Assembly (NCBI RefSeq): GCF_024158915.1
Contig: NZ_JAMZGF010000001.1
Span: forward strand, 1-64,000
Reading direction: 5' to 3'
Source: Chryseobacterium sp. S0630
GTDB taxonomy: Bacteria; Bacteroidota; Bacteroidia; Flavobacteriales; Weeksellaceae
Length of the DNA stretch: 64,000 bases
The translations under genes and the position numbers were made by a program. How positions within the stretch are numbered: position 1 is the stretch's first letter; every line of letters begins with the position of its first letter. The notes under the pieces are model-generated. The model did no database searches, was not told the origin of the DNA, and was given only the letters and a program-made list of their open reading frames with translations. Below are positions 41,894 through 51,408 of the stretch, in pieces.

Positions 41894-43012
41894 ATGAATA
41901 GAATTTCTACCATCAGGAAAAATATAGTACGGAATAAGAAGATTCTTTCTACCATGAAAAGAAGGCTCGTAATCTGGGCTTTAGCAGTAGTCACTTTCTG
42001 TGTTTTTTCCTATCTTATTGATCCCTTTGATCCTGTTTGGAAAGGATATCTGGATGCTCCGCTGAAGATGATTCTGGAAGATGCCACATGGATTGTCTTT
42101 TTTTCTATCATTATTTCTGAGGTAAGTATATTTATTGACAGAACACTCAATAAATGGCTTCCCTGGAGAAACAGAACGGTAAAACGATTGTTCATCCAAT
42201 GTTTGCTCCAGATCGTGGGAAGTGTGATGATCGTGATCATTATTAATGCCATTGTAGACTGTACTTCAGTGACATTGCCAGAAATGGATTCCCGAAAAGA
42301 ATATACCCTGCTTGGACAATGGATTGCAACCAATATTGTAATATCTCTGATTATCAGTGCTTTTAATACCGTAGATTATTTATTGGAAAACTGGAAAAAA
42401 ACAGCAGTAGAAGCGGCTCAGCATAAAGTAAGAGCTTCCAAACATAAACAGGCAGCCATGGCTGCTGAGCTTCAGGCTCTTAAGTTGCAGATAGATCCTC
42501 ATTTTATTTTTAATAACCTCAGCGTATTGTCAGAGCTTATTCTGGAAGATCAGCAGCTAGGCTATGAATATTCAGAGAAGTTTGCGAGAGTATACAGATA
42601 TTTGCTGGTCAATTCCAAAAAAGACATCATTGCCGTAGAAGAGGAACTCAAATTTTTAGAATCCTATATCTTTCTGATTGAAAAAAGAATTGGGGAAGGA
42701 GTGGTATTCAAAATAGATATTGAAGAAGAATACAGATCCAGATTCACCCTTCCGCTGTCTTTACAGTTATTGGTTGAAAATGCTATTAAACACAATCAGA
42801 CATCCAAAGTAAATCCACTGGAAATCCATGTTTATACAAACGAGGAAGGAGAATTGGTTGTTTCTAATACTATTCTGCCTTTAATCAATAAGCCGGATTC
42901 CTCAGGAGTAGGACTTACCAATATTATTGCACGGTACGAAATCTTAGGATATCCTAAACCCGTGATTGAGAAAACAGAAGATAAATTTATTGTAAAACTC
43001 CCATTGATATGA
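41894..43012 (+). CDS. LytS-like membrane histidine kinase (second pair)
   Basis: A 372-aa kinase with four N-terminal helices (about 25-42, 58-75, 97-118, 140-160). A coiled linker (HKVRASKHKQAAMAAELQALKLQ), the phospho-acceptor motif QIDPHFIFNNLSVLSEL and an HATPase region (LQLLVENAIKHNQ; SSGVGLTNIIARYEIL) follow. The overall plan is like the kinase at 12312-13382, but the two are clearly diverged. It overlaps its LytTR regulator by 4 bp. Located 1.2 kb upstream of an RND efflux operon, which is a plausible target (inference). Confidence 0.92.
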   Translation: MNRISTIRKNIVRNKKILSTMKRRLVIWALAVVTFCVFSYLIDPFDPVWKGYLDAPLKMILEDATWIVFFSIIISEVSIFIDRTLNKWLPWRNRTVKRLFIQCLLQIVGSVMIVIIINAIVDCTSVTLPEMDSRKEYTLLGQWIATNIVISLIISAFNTVDYLLENWKKTAVEAAQHKVRASKHKQAAMAAELQALKLQIDPHFIFNNLSVLSELILEDQQLGYEYSEKFARVYRYLLVNSKKDIIAVEEELKFLESYIFLIEKRIGEGVVFKIDIEEEYRSRFTLPLSLQLLVENAIKHNQTSKVNPLEIHVYTNEEGELVVSNTILPLINKPDSSGVGLTNIIARYEILGYPKPVIEKTEDKFIVKLPLI

Positions 43013-43773
43013 AGATTAATAAAGTTTTAATCGTTGAAGACGAAAGACCTAATGCCGACAGATTAAAAAGACTGTTGTTGAAGTTAAGACCCCATATCGA
43101 AATTCTGTCTGTGGAAGACTCGATAACCTCAACAGTACACTGGCTGGAAAATAATGTGGTCCCGGATGTTATTATGATGGATGTACGCCTTGCAGATGGT
43201 CTCAGCTTTGAAATATTTAACAAACATGAAATTAAAAGTGCTGTTATTTTCACCACAGCCTATGATGAATATGCAGTACAGGCATTCAAGTATAACAGTG
43301 TAGATTACCTTCTGAAACCTATTGAAGAAGAAGAACTGGATGCCGCCTTAAAACGCTATGAAACCTTTATGGAATCCGTTCCGGTAGTAGGAACAGCCAT
43401 TGAAGGACTCTTGAATTACATACAGCCGAAAGATTACAGAAAACGTTTTCTGATCGCCCACAGAGACGGATATAAAACCGTTCTGGCAGAAGATATCCTC
43501 TACTTTTACACCGAATTGGGAATCAGCAAAGCCATGCTGAATACCGGAGTGGTAGAGAATGTTCCGCAAACCCTTGAGGAGCTTGAAAAACAGCTGGATC
43601 CTAAATTCTTTTTCCGGGCTAACAGACAATTTATCATCCATATCAATTCCGTAAAGCAGATTTTTAATCATTTTAACGGAAAATTAAAGCTGGAACTGAG
43701 AAAGCAGCCTGATATGGAAGTCATTGTAAGCCGGGAAAAAGCTTCCATTTTCAAATCCTGGATGGATTATTAA
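43009..43773 (+). CDS. LytTR-family response regulator (second pair)
   Basis: A 254-aa regulator. The receiver domain (1-125) has phospho-acceptor D58 in DVIMMDVRLADG and VDYLLKPIEEEEL. The LytTR domain (about 150-250) contains YRKRFLIAHRDGYKTV, ILYFYTELGISKAM and FFRANRQFIIHINSVKQI. It is translationally coupled to the kinase by a 4-bp overlap. Confidence 0.93.
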   Translation: MKINKVLIVEDERPNADRLKRLLLKLRPHIEILSVEDSITSTVHWLENNVVPDVIMMDVRLADGLSFEIFNKHEIKSAVIFTTAYDEYAVQAFKYNSVDYLLKPIEEEELDAALKRYETFMESVPVVGTAIEGLLNYIQPKDYRKRFLIAHRDGYKTVLAEDILYFYTELGISKAMLNTGVVENVPQTLEELEKQLDPKFFFRANRQFIIHINSVKQIFNHFNGKLKLELRKQPDMEVIVSREKASIFKSWMDY

Positions 43774-43787
43774 TTTCATAAAAATAC

Positions 43788-43967
43788 AGAGAAGGCTGTC
43801 AAAAGTCAAATAATTTGGCCTATGTCATTGACTACGTCGAATCTTCGATTTCTGACGAAGGAAGAATCTCATCAATATCCAAATACATGGGATTCTTCAC
43901 TACATTTATGAACTTTGTTCGCAGACTTTCAGTCTGTGTTCAGAATAACACTTTTGAGACATCCTCT
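43788..43967. repeat. MITE-like element with imperfect terminal inverted repeats
   Basis: About 180 bp between the LytTR gene and the RND operon. The left end AGAGAAGGCTGTCAAAAGT and the right end ACTTTTGAGACATCCTCT are imperfect inverted copies. Inside, GAAGAATC and GATTCTTC form an 8-bp arm pair, with a CGAA-tc-TTCG palindrome. It looks like a short non-autonomous element common between Chryseobacterium genes. The remaining gap (43968-44192) shows nothing clear. Confidence 0.65.
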
Positions 43968-44192
43968 TTTCTTTTCACTTATGAAATACATTAGTTTATC
44001 CTCAATGATTTCACTCTTATTTCCACATAAAAATCTCTTTTTTGTCATAATTATAAACGAAAATAGCTGTTTTCCCTTCATTTTTCCTATCATACGTTTC
44101 ACCTGCAATTAATGACACTTCACCCAACTTCTGAATGAATATCACTATAAGATGAAGTTATTTTGCTCCTGTAAAATTTAAAAACCAATGTT

Positions 44193-45314
44193 ATGAATTA
44201 CAGAAAAGGATATCTGGTACTTTCACTTACAGCTGCAGCGATATTGTACTCATGCGGTTCCGGGAACGGCCAGGAAAATGCTCAGCAGATGCAGCAGGCA
44301 TTGCCTACAGATTTTATCCAGGTGAAGTCCGGAGATGCAGATGTGTCTACAGGATATCCGGGAAGCATAGAAGGACAGGATAATGTAGATATTAAAGCAC
44401 AGGTAACAGGATATCTGGAAGCAGTATATATCAAAGAAGGACAGTATGTAAGCAAAGGACAGACCCTTTTCAGAATCAATCCATCCGTATACAACGAACA
44501 GGTAAATACCAATGAAGCCGCCTTGAAATCTGCTATTGCAGCTCAGGAAACAGCAAGACTTGAAGTGGAAAAACTAAAACCCCTTGTGGAAGGAAAAGTA
44601 GTTTCAGATATGCAGCTGAAAACAGCACAGGCAAGTTATAAAGCAGCATCAGCACAGGTAGCACAGGCACAATCATCATTAGGATCATCAAAGATCAACG
44701 CCAATTTTACCTACATCAAAGCTCCGGTGAGCGGATATATTGGGCGAATTCCGAATAGAGTAGGAAACCTTATCAGTCCGTCAGATGCTTCTCCGCTGAC
44801 AACACTTTCAAGCATCAACAGCGTGAATGTATACTTTTCAATGAACGAAGCTGATTTTATTGCCCACAGCAGAGCATCGGCATCAGGAAATACAGCAGAA
44901 AACGTTGAGCTTATCCTGGCAGACGGTTCTACTTATTCTCTTCAAGGGAAACTGGAAAATGCCAGCGGAAACTTTGACAGAAATACTGGAAGCATCCAGA
45001 TGAAAGCTGTTTTTCAGAATCCTGATAAATTATTAAGAGCAGGAGGAACAGCTAGAGTTATGATTCACAATGCTCTGAACGGAGTGATCAGACTTCCGAA
45101 AACATCAGTAAAAGATATTCAGGACAGGTTCTTTGTCTATAAACTGAATGGTAAGGATAAAGTAAAAATGACTCAGATTACCGTTTCAGGAAGTACCTCT
45201 CAGGATTACTTCATCAAAGAAGGCGTGAATGCAGGAGATAAGATTGCCATCAACAGAATTGATGCCCTTACAGACGGAGCGCAGGTGGTGGCACACACCG
45301 TTCCTTTGAAATAG
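44193..45314 (+). CDS. RND efflux periplasmic adaptor (MexA/AcrA type)
   Basis: A 373-aa membrane-fusion protein, lipid-anchored (signal peptide ending LYSC, Cys21). Biotinyl-lipoyl halves flank the hairpin: VDIKAQVTGYLEAVYIKEGQYVSKGQ, then FTYIKAPVSGYIGRIPNRVGNLI. The alpha-hairpin is about 100-170 (AQETARLEVEKLKPLVEG; ASYKAASAQVAQAQ). A beta-barrel and membrane-proximal domain end the chain. It links the pump and the outer-membrane channel encoded next. Gap of 29 bp to the pump gene. Confidence 0.93.
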   Translation: MNYRKGYLVLSLTAAAILYSCGSGNGQENAQQMQQALPTDFIQVKSGDADVSTGYPGSIEGQDNVDIKAQVTGYLEAVYIKEGQYVSKGQTLFRINPSVYNEQVNTNEAALKSAIAAQETARLEVEKLKPLVEGKVVSDMQLKTAQASYKAASAQVAQAQSSLGSSKINANFTYIKAPVSGYIGRIPNRVGNLISPSDASPLTTLSSINSVNVYFSMNEADFIAHSRASASGNTAENVELILADGSTYSLQGKLENASGNFDRNTGSIQMKAVFQNPDKLLRAGGTARVMIHNALNGVIRLPKTSVKDIQDRFFVYKLNGKDKVKMTQITVSGSTSQDYFIKEGVNAGDKIAINRIDALTDGAQVVAHTVPLK

Positions 45315-45343
45315 TTGTATAACCATTCTTAGAAAATTCAAAA

Positions 45344-48300
45344 ATGTTAAAAAAGATAATAGACCGTCCGGTACTGGCGACGGTAATATCCCTTATCATC
45401 GTCATTTTAGGGATTATAGGATTAAACCAGCTGGCGGTGACCAGATTCCCGGATATTTCTCCGCCTACGATTACCGTTTCAGGCTCGTATCCCGGAGGAA
45501 ACAGTGAAACTGTGATTCGTTCCGTGGTAACTCCGCTGGAAGAACAGATCAATGGAGTGGAAGATATGGAATACATGAAATCCACAGCAAGTAATGATGG
45601 AACCTTTTCCATCTCCATTATATTCAAACAGGGAGTGAATGCCGATCAGGCAGCGGTAAACGTGCAAAACAGAGTGCAACAGGCCACTCCGATCCTTCCG
45701 CAGGAGGTCGTGAGAATGGGATTGACCACATCCAAGCAACAGAACAGTATGGTATTGATTTTCAATATTTATACTGAAGATAATAAACAATATGATGAAA
45801 CTTTTCTTCAGAACTATGCGAATATCAACCTTATTCCGCAGGTAAAAAGAGTAAAAGGAGTTGGGCAGGCTATGGTATTCGGATTGAAAGATTATTCCAT
45901 GAGAATATGGCTGAACCCTCAGAAAATGTCATCGTACGGACTTGAGCCGGCAGATGTTTCCAGAGCCATTGCAGACCACAGTTTAGAATCTGCTCCCGGT
46001 AAACTGGGAGAAGAATCTGATGCCGCCTTAGAATATGTAATCAGATACAAAGGAAAAAAGAATAAGCCTGAACAATATGAAAATATAATTGTTAAAAATA
46101 CAGGAAGCCAGGTTATTAGGTTAAAAGATGTAGCCCGTGTAGAATTCGGAGCGATTTCCAATACAGGAGATAATCTTTCCAATGGGAAAAATGCAGTTAC
46201 TGTAGCCATTATGCAAACCACAGGCTCCAATGCGAATCAGATTGAAATAGGGGTAAACAAAGCCCTTGACCAATTATCAAAATCATTCCCTCCAGGTATC
46301 AAATATACGAAGGTAATGAGTACCAAAGAAAGATTGGATGAGGCTACAGGACAGGTGAAATCTACTCTGATAGAAGCATTTATTCTGGTATTTATCGTGG
46401 TATTTATTTTCTTACAGGATTTCAGATCTACGATTATTCCGGCAGTAGCAGTTCCGGTAGCGATTATAGGTACCTTCTTCTTCCTTCTGGTTTTAGGATT
46501 TACCATCAACGTACTGACCCTTTTTGCCCTTGTACTGGCCATCGGTATTGTCGTAGATGATGCCATTGTAGTAGTGGAAGCTGTTCATAGCAATATGGAA
46601 GGAACAGACCTTTCAGGAAGAGAAGCTACTCACAAAGCGATGAGTGAAATTACAGGAGCGGTTATTTCTATTACATTGGTGATGTCGGCAGTATTTATTC
46701 CCATCGGATTTATGTCCGGTTCTGCAGGATTATTCTATAAGCAGTTTGCCTATACATTAGCCATAGCAATTATTATTTCAGCAGTTAACGCATTGACTTT
46801 AACTCCGGCTTTATGTGCCGTGTTTTTGAAAAACAATCACTCAGGAGAAGGTAAAAAACCAAAAGGATTCGGGCAAAGATTTGCGGTAGCATTCAATGCC
46901 GGATTCAATAATATGACTAACCGTTATGCAAAAGGAGTGCGCTTTTTAATAGGAAGAAAGTGGATTGCAGGAGGATTAATCGTAGCCGTTATTGGTGTTG
47001 CAGGCTGGCTGATGTCAAGCACGCCTAAGAGTTTTGTACCAATGGAAGACGACGGATTTTTCATGTACACTTTAAGCATGCCTCCCGGAACAGCATTGAC
47101 CAAAACGACAGAAGTTTCCAATAAGATCAATGAAATCTTAAAAGGAGTAGACGCAGTGCAGGAAAATACTTCCATTACAGGATACAACCTTCTTAGTAAC
47201 AGTGCAGGACCCGCTTATGCAATGGGATTTGTTAAACTGAAGCCTAAGAAAGAAAGAGGTGAAGTTCAGGATATTCAGGAAGTGGTAGACATGGCGAATG
47301 CAAAATTGGGAGTGATCAAAGAAGGAAGTGTGATGACTTTCAGAATGCCTCCTGTAGAAGGATATGGAATGACGAATGATGCCGAAATCGTGCTTCAGGA
47401 TCGTATGGGAAGAGACCCTCAGGTTCTTAAAGCCAAAGCAGACGAGCTGATCGGCCAGTTGATGCAGGTTCCGGAAGTGGCATTTGCCTACACCATGTTC
47501 AGGGCAGATTATCCTCAGATGGAGCTTGAAGTGAATGAAGATAAAGCAAAACAACTGGGAGTAAGCATTTCCAATCTGTTGGGAACTGTTCAGACCTATT
47601 TCTCAGGAGACCAGTCTCAGAATTTCTCAAGATTCGGGAAATTCTACAGAGTGAATATTAAAGCGGACGGAGTTTTCAGAATGGACGAGCAGGCGTTCAA
47701 TGATATTTTCGTAAAGAATGAAAAAGGAGATATGGTTCCGGTGAATACATTGATTACTTTGAAAAAAGTCTACGGTCCGGAATCCGTTCAGCGTTACAAT
47801 CTTTACAACTCGTTAAATATCAACGTATCTCCAAAACCTGGAGTAAGTAACGGAGAGTTAATGGGCAAGCTGGAACAGACTTTAAGCAAATTACCATCTG
47901 ATTACAGTTATGAATGGACAGGATTGAGTCTGGAAGAAAAATCAGCAGGGAATCAAACAATTGCCATCTTCGGGCTGTGTTTACTTTTTGTATATCTGCT
48001 ACTGGCAGCTCAATATGAAAGTTATATTCTTCCTCTGGCAGTAATGCTTTCCATCCCAACAGGAATTGTAGGAGCATTCTTAGGAATAAAAGCAATCGGA
48101 CTGGATAATAATATCTATGTACAGGTAGGACTCATCATGCTTATCGGTCTTCTTGCCAAAAATGCGATCCTTATTGTAGAATTTGCCATACAAAGACGAA
48201 AAGCAGGTCTTTCCATTCTGGATTCTGCACTGGAAGGAGCGAAGGCGAGATTACGTCCCATTATCATGACTTCATTAGCCTTTATTGTCGGAATGATTCC

Positions 48301-48502
48301 GCTGATGATTTCTTCAGGAGGAATGGCTTCAGGAAACAAATCCATCAGTACAAGTGCAGCCATGGGAATGCTGAGCGGAGTGATTTTAGGAGTTTTTGTA
48401 ATCCCTGTACTCTACATGTTCTTTCAGTATCTGGATGAGAAATTCTCTACCAAAAAGAAGTATCATACAACAGAAAATCAATTGACAAATGAGCATATTT
48501 AA
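45344..48502 (+). CDS. RND multidrug efflux pump (AcrB/MexB, HAE1 type)
   Basis: A 1052-aa inner-membrane transporter, the normal length for HAE1 pumps, with 12 helices and two large periplasmic loops. It begins MLKKIIDRPVLATVISLIIVILGI, as AcrB-like proteins do. The proton-relay Asp pair is in GIVVDDAIVVVEAVHSNME (helix 4), and GLLAKNAILIVEFAIQRRKAG marks helix 10. It exports hydrophobic drugs, dyes or detergents using proton motive force; the substrate range cannot be predicted. The channel gene overlaps its end by 14 bp. Confidence 0.96.
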   Translation: MLKKIIDRPVLATVISLIIVILGIIGLNQLAVTRFPDISPPTITVSGSYPGGNSETVIRSVVTPLEEQINGVEDMEYMKSTASNDGTFSISIIFKQGVNADQAAVNVQNRVQQATPILPQEVVRMGLTTSKQQNSMVLIFNIYTEDNKQYDETFLQNYANINLIPQVKRVKGVGQAMVFGLKDYSMRIWLNPQKMSSYGLEPADVSRAIADHSLESAPGKLGEESDAALEYVIRYKGKKNKPEQYENIIVKNTGSQVIRLKDVARVEFGAISNTGDNLSNGKNAVTVAIMQTTGSNANQIEIGVNKALDQLSKSFPPGIKYTKVMSTKERLDEATGQVKSTLIEAFILVFIVVFIFLQDFRSTIIPAVAVPVAIIGTFFFLLVLGFTINVLTLFALVLAIGIVVDDAIVVVEAVHSNMEGTDLSGREATHKAMSEITGAVISITLVMSAVFIPIGFMSGSAGLFYKQFAYTLAIAIIISAVNALTLTPALCAVFLKNNHSGEGKKPKGFGQRFAVAFNAGFNNMTNRYAKGVRFLIGRKWIAGGLIVAVIGVAGWLMSSTPKSFVPMEDDGFFMYTLSMPPGTALTKTTEVSNKINEILKGVDAVQENTSITGYNLLSNSAGPAYAMGFVKLKPKKERGEVQDIQEVVDMANAKLGVIKEGSVMTFRMPPVEGYGMTNDAEIVLQDRMGRDPQVLKAKADELIGQLMQVPEVAFAYTMFRADYPQMELEVNEDKAKQLGVSISNLLGTVQTYFSGDQSQNFSRFGKFYRVNIKADGVFRMDEQAFNDIFVKNEKGDMVPVNTLITLKKVYGPESVQRYNLYNSLNINVSPKPGVSNGELMGKLEQTLSKLPSDYSYEWTGLSLEEKSAGNQTIAIFGLCLLFVYLLLAAQYESYILPLAVMLSIPTGIVGAFLGIKAIGLDNNIYVQVGLIMLIGLLAKNAILIVEFAIQRRKAGLSILDSALEGAKARLRPIIMTSLAFIVGMIPLMISSGGMASGNKSISTSAAMGMLSGVILGVFVIPVLYMFFQYLDEKFSTKKKYHTTENQLTNEHI

Positions 48503-49904
48503 TATAAAGAATTTCCTTATTTCAGGCGCAATGGCATCACTACTGATGTCTTGTGCCGTAGGGAAAAAATATACAAGAACGGATCTTCAGATTCCAGAAA
48601 CCTATAAAGAATCTGTGCAGGTAACGGGAGATACTGTGGTACTGCCATGGAAGACATTCTTCAAAGATCCCAAATTGATAGGTTTAATAGATAAAGCCCT
48701 TTCAAGAAATAATGAAGTGAATGTCGCTTTGAAAAATATAGAACAGTTGGATCTGATTTATAAACAGGCTAAACTAGGTCTGATGCCCACATTAGATCTT
48801 ACAGCAGGAGCCAACAGAAGCTGGGCTTCCATCAATACCCTTAACGGCTCCCTGAATGAACAGTTTGTCGGTACAAAATACATGGATGATTTCAGTGCTG
48901 CCCTGAGACTTTCCTGGGAAGTAGACATTTGGGGAAAGGCTAAAATGCAGAAGGAATCTGCGGCGGCAGAGTATTTTGGACAAAAAGAAAATTTAAATGC
49001 TATCAAAAGCAGAATCGTTGTTCAGGTAGCTCAGGCTTATTATAATCTGATCAGTCTTGATGAACAGCTGAAAATAGCCGAACAGAATATCGAGTTGAGT
49101 GACAATACACTTAAAATGATGAATCTTCAGTTTAAAGCAGGGCAGATAAATTCATTGGCCGTTCAGCAATCGGAAGCACAGAAAAAAACCGCTGAGCTGC
49201 TGATTCCTTTAGCAAAACAGAATATTTCTATCCAGGAAAATGCTTTGAGTATTCTTTGTGGAGAATATCCGGCCAAAGTAGAAAGAGAAGGAAATCTGAA
49301 AACAATGATTCCTGAAAACAAACTATCAGAAGGATTGCCTGCACAACTGCTGAGCCGTAGACCAGATCTGAAAATGGCAGAGTTTAACGTAATTAGCCTC
49401 AACTCAAAAACCGGATTGGCAAAAGCCGCCATGTATCCAAGTATCAGCCTGAGCCCACAGATAGGAGTAAATTCCAATAAATTCAGCTCGTGGTTTGATA
49501 TTCCCGGATCTATTACCAAAGCAATTGCGGCCAATCTTGCTGCCCCTATTTTTCAGAAAAAACAGTTGAAAACAGCTTATGATACTGCTTTAATTGAACA
49601 GGAAAAAGCAGGTATCAACTTTAAACAGTCAGTAATGACTGCGGTGGGAGAAGTTTCCGATGCTATGGCTAAGTCGAAAGGTTCTTCAGAAAGATTACAG
49701 CTTTTAGAACAGAGAACAGCTATTCTGGACAAAGGAATCAATGATGCACTGAAGCTGTATAAAAGTGGAATGGCAACCTATCTGGAAGTCATCACTGCCC
49801 AGAATAATAAACTTCAGAATGATCTGGAAGCCATCAATGTGACCCTTGAAAAATTAAATGCTGAGGTAGATCTTTACAGAGCACTTGGCGGTGGAGTACA
49901 ATAA
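48489..49904 (+). CDS. Outer-membrane efflux channel (TolC/NodT family)
   Basis: A 471-aa lipoprotein (lipobox near LLMSC, residue about 22). Two repeated OEP halves follow: WKTFFKDPKLIGLIDKALSRNNEV, LSWEVDIWGKAK, then GLPAQLLSRRPDLKMAEFNV, and a coiled end with TYLEVITAQNNKLQNDLEA. It is the third part of the tripartite pump with the adaptor and RND genes, which form one operon closed by a terminator at 49924-49955. The start overlaps the pump gene. Confidence 0.95.
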   Translation: MSIFNIKNFLISGAMASLLMSCAVGKKYTRTDLQIPETYKESVQVTGDTVVLPWKTFFKDPKLIGLIDKALSRNNEVNVALKNIEQLDLIYKQAKLGLMPTLDLTAGANRSWASINTLNGSLNEQFVGTKYMDDFSAALRLSWEVDIWGKAKMQKESAAAEYFGQKENLNAIKSRIVVQVAQAYYNLISLDEQLKIAEQNIELSDNTLKMMNLQFKAGQINSLAVQQSEAQKKTAELLIPLAKQNISIQENALSILCGEYPAKVEREGNLKTMIPENKLSEGLPAQLLSRRPDLKMAEFNVISLNSKTGLAKAAMYPSISLSPQIGVNSNKFSSWFDIPGSITKAIAANLAAPIFQKKQLKTAYDTALIEQEKAGINFKQSVMTAVGEVSDAMAKSKGSSERLQLLEQRTAILDKGINDALKLYKSGMATYLEVITAQNNKLQNDLEAINVTLEKLNAEVDLYRALGGGVQ

Positions 49905-49923
49905 AATACAACTGGTAAATAAT

Positions 49924-49955
49924 GAAAAGGAAGCTATGTCATGTAGTTTCCTTTT
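49924..49955 (+). terminator. Terminator of the RND operon
   Basis: AAAAGGAA-g-CTA / TAG-t-TTCCTTTTT, a stem with one mismatch and a 7-nt loop. Confidence 0.8.
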
Positions 49956-50159
49956 TGCTGTTTATAAAAGACAAATAGAGCTTCATTTTGATAACAGGTA
50001 CGGAATTTGCAGTGAGATGATGAAATTTTATATTCACAAAATCAATTGGTTATAAATTTTTTTATTCTTTTTTTAGAAAAGGATGCAAGATTTTCAGAAA
50101 ACAGGATTTATATAGATGAGTACTCGAAAATAATTAATGTTTAACGAAAATGTAATGCA

Positions 50160-50738
50160 ATGAAAAAATTGACAGTACCCCGATTTTTTATAACAGTTTT
50201 AATGGTTTTAGTAGGATTTACCCTATACTCTTGTAATGATAATGAAGGACCGGATATTCCACCTGTAAAAATAGAAAACTTACCAGGTAACTATAAAGGA
50301 AAACTGATTATTGTACAGGGAAATATCAAAAGAGAAGGCGTAAAAGAGTTCAAAGTAAAGAAAGACACCATCTCATTTGCAGAATTTCCAATAAGTGATA
50401 TTGTAAAGACTGTGGTGAAAGATCCTGTAAAAGCAGAAAAAGCCATACAAGCACTGGGAAAGGTGAAATATGACGTTAAATATGCTGCAGTAATCAATAC
50501 AACGAATAATGTGATAGAGCTTACTTTGACCCCAAAAACAATGGAACTTCAGATTCCTGTAGACGGTGTGAATAAAAAGACAGTGGTAGAATTTGTTTCT
50601 AAGCAGAAAGGATATTATGTAGGGTTGGATCAAACGCTTAGATATGCTCTCACAGCAGAAAAAATTACAGTAGATGGTACATTGGTTACTCCTTATGAGG
50701 TGATTGATTATAATTTTCCATTCTGTATAAAAAATTAA
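50160..50738 (+). CDS. Lipoprotein, possibly DUF4840
   Basis: A 192-aa exported lipoprotein (lipobox LYSC, Cys25). The mature chain begins with an acidic linker, then IENLPGNYKGKLIIVQGN and beta strands with many Lys residues, closing FPFCIKN. It resembles DUF4840-type Bacteroidota lipoproteins, though I am not sure. It is a single gene between the RND operon and the sigma factor gene. Confidence 0.6.
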   Translation: MKKLTVPRFFITVLMVLVGFTLYSCNDNEGPDIPPVKIENLPGNYKGKLIIVQGNIKREGVKEFKVKKDTISFAEFPISDIVKTVVKDPVKAEKAIQALGKVKYDVKYAAVINTTNNVIELTLTPKTMELQIPVDGVNKKTVVEFVSKQKGYYVGLDQTLRYALTAEKITVDGTLVTPYEVIDYNFPFCIKN

Positions 50739-50841
50739 TTAATAGATATTATCATCAATGGATTGCGCCTTATTAAAAAGATGCAATCTATTTTTGCTTG
50801 ACAGTTTAACATCCCAGCGGATACGGAGGCAGCAGCATTAT

Positions 50842-51408
50842 ATGGAAGAAAGTAAAGAACAGATTTTGGTAAAGCACCTTCTGATGAAGGAGGAAGCTGC
50901 CTGGAAAGAGCTTTTTGGAGCTTATTCCAGAAATCTGTCCTATGTGTGCTCCCGTTATCTGGCAGAAAAAGAAGATGTTCATGATGTGCTCCAAAACAGT
51001 TTTATTAAAATGTTCCGTTCAATAGAATCTTTTGAATACAGAGGAAATGGTTCTTTAAAAGCATGGATGACCCGTATCACAGTCAATGAATCGTTGAAGC
51101 ATATCAAACAGAAAGGAGATTTTAAATCTGCTGTAGAAGTAAATGACCTTCCAGATATTCCTAATGAAGAAGAACCGGATTTTGAAGAGATTCCCCGTGA
51201 AGATATTATGATGATGATCAGAGCACTTCCTGATGGATACAGAACTGTTTTTAATCTGTATGTGTTTGAGAAAAAAAGCCATAAAGAAATTGCCGTACTG
51301 CTGGGGATTGCAGAAAATTCTTCTGCATCACAGTTTCACAGGGCAAAAGGAATGCTTGCTCAGAAAGTAAAAGAATTTAAAATGTCAAAAAAAGCACAAT
51401 ATGAATAA
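50842..51408 (+). CDS. ECF-type RNA polymerase sigma factor
   Basis: A 188-aa sigma-70 family protein with region 2 (about 20-85; KEELFGAYSR-like, DVHDVLQNSFIKMFRSIESFEYRGNGSLKAWMTRITVNE) and region 4 (about 125-180; LPDGYRTVFNLYVFEKKSHKEIAVLLGIAENSSASQFHRAK). The ATG at 50842 is chosen as the N-terminus of the sigma fold; an in-frame ATG at 50758 would add 28 residues with no counterpart. It overlaps the next gene, an anti-sigma-like membrane protein, by 8 bp. Confidence 0.92.
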   Translation: MEESKEQILVKHLLMKEEAAWKELFGAYSRNLSYVCSRYLAEKEDVHDVLQNSFIKMFRSIESFEYRGNGSLKAWMTRITVNESLKHIKQKGDFKSAVEVNDLPDIPNEEEPDFEEIPREDIMMMIRALPDGYRTVFNLYVFEKKSHKEIAVLLGIAENSSASQFHRAKGMLAQKVKEFKMSKKAQYE

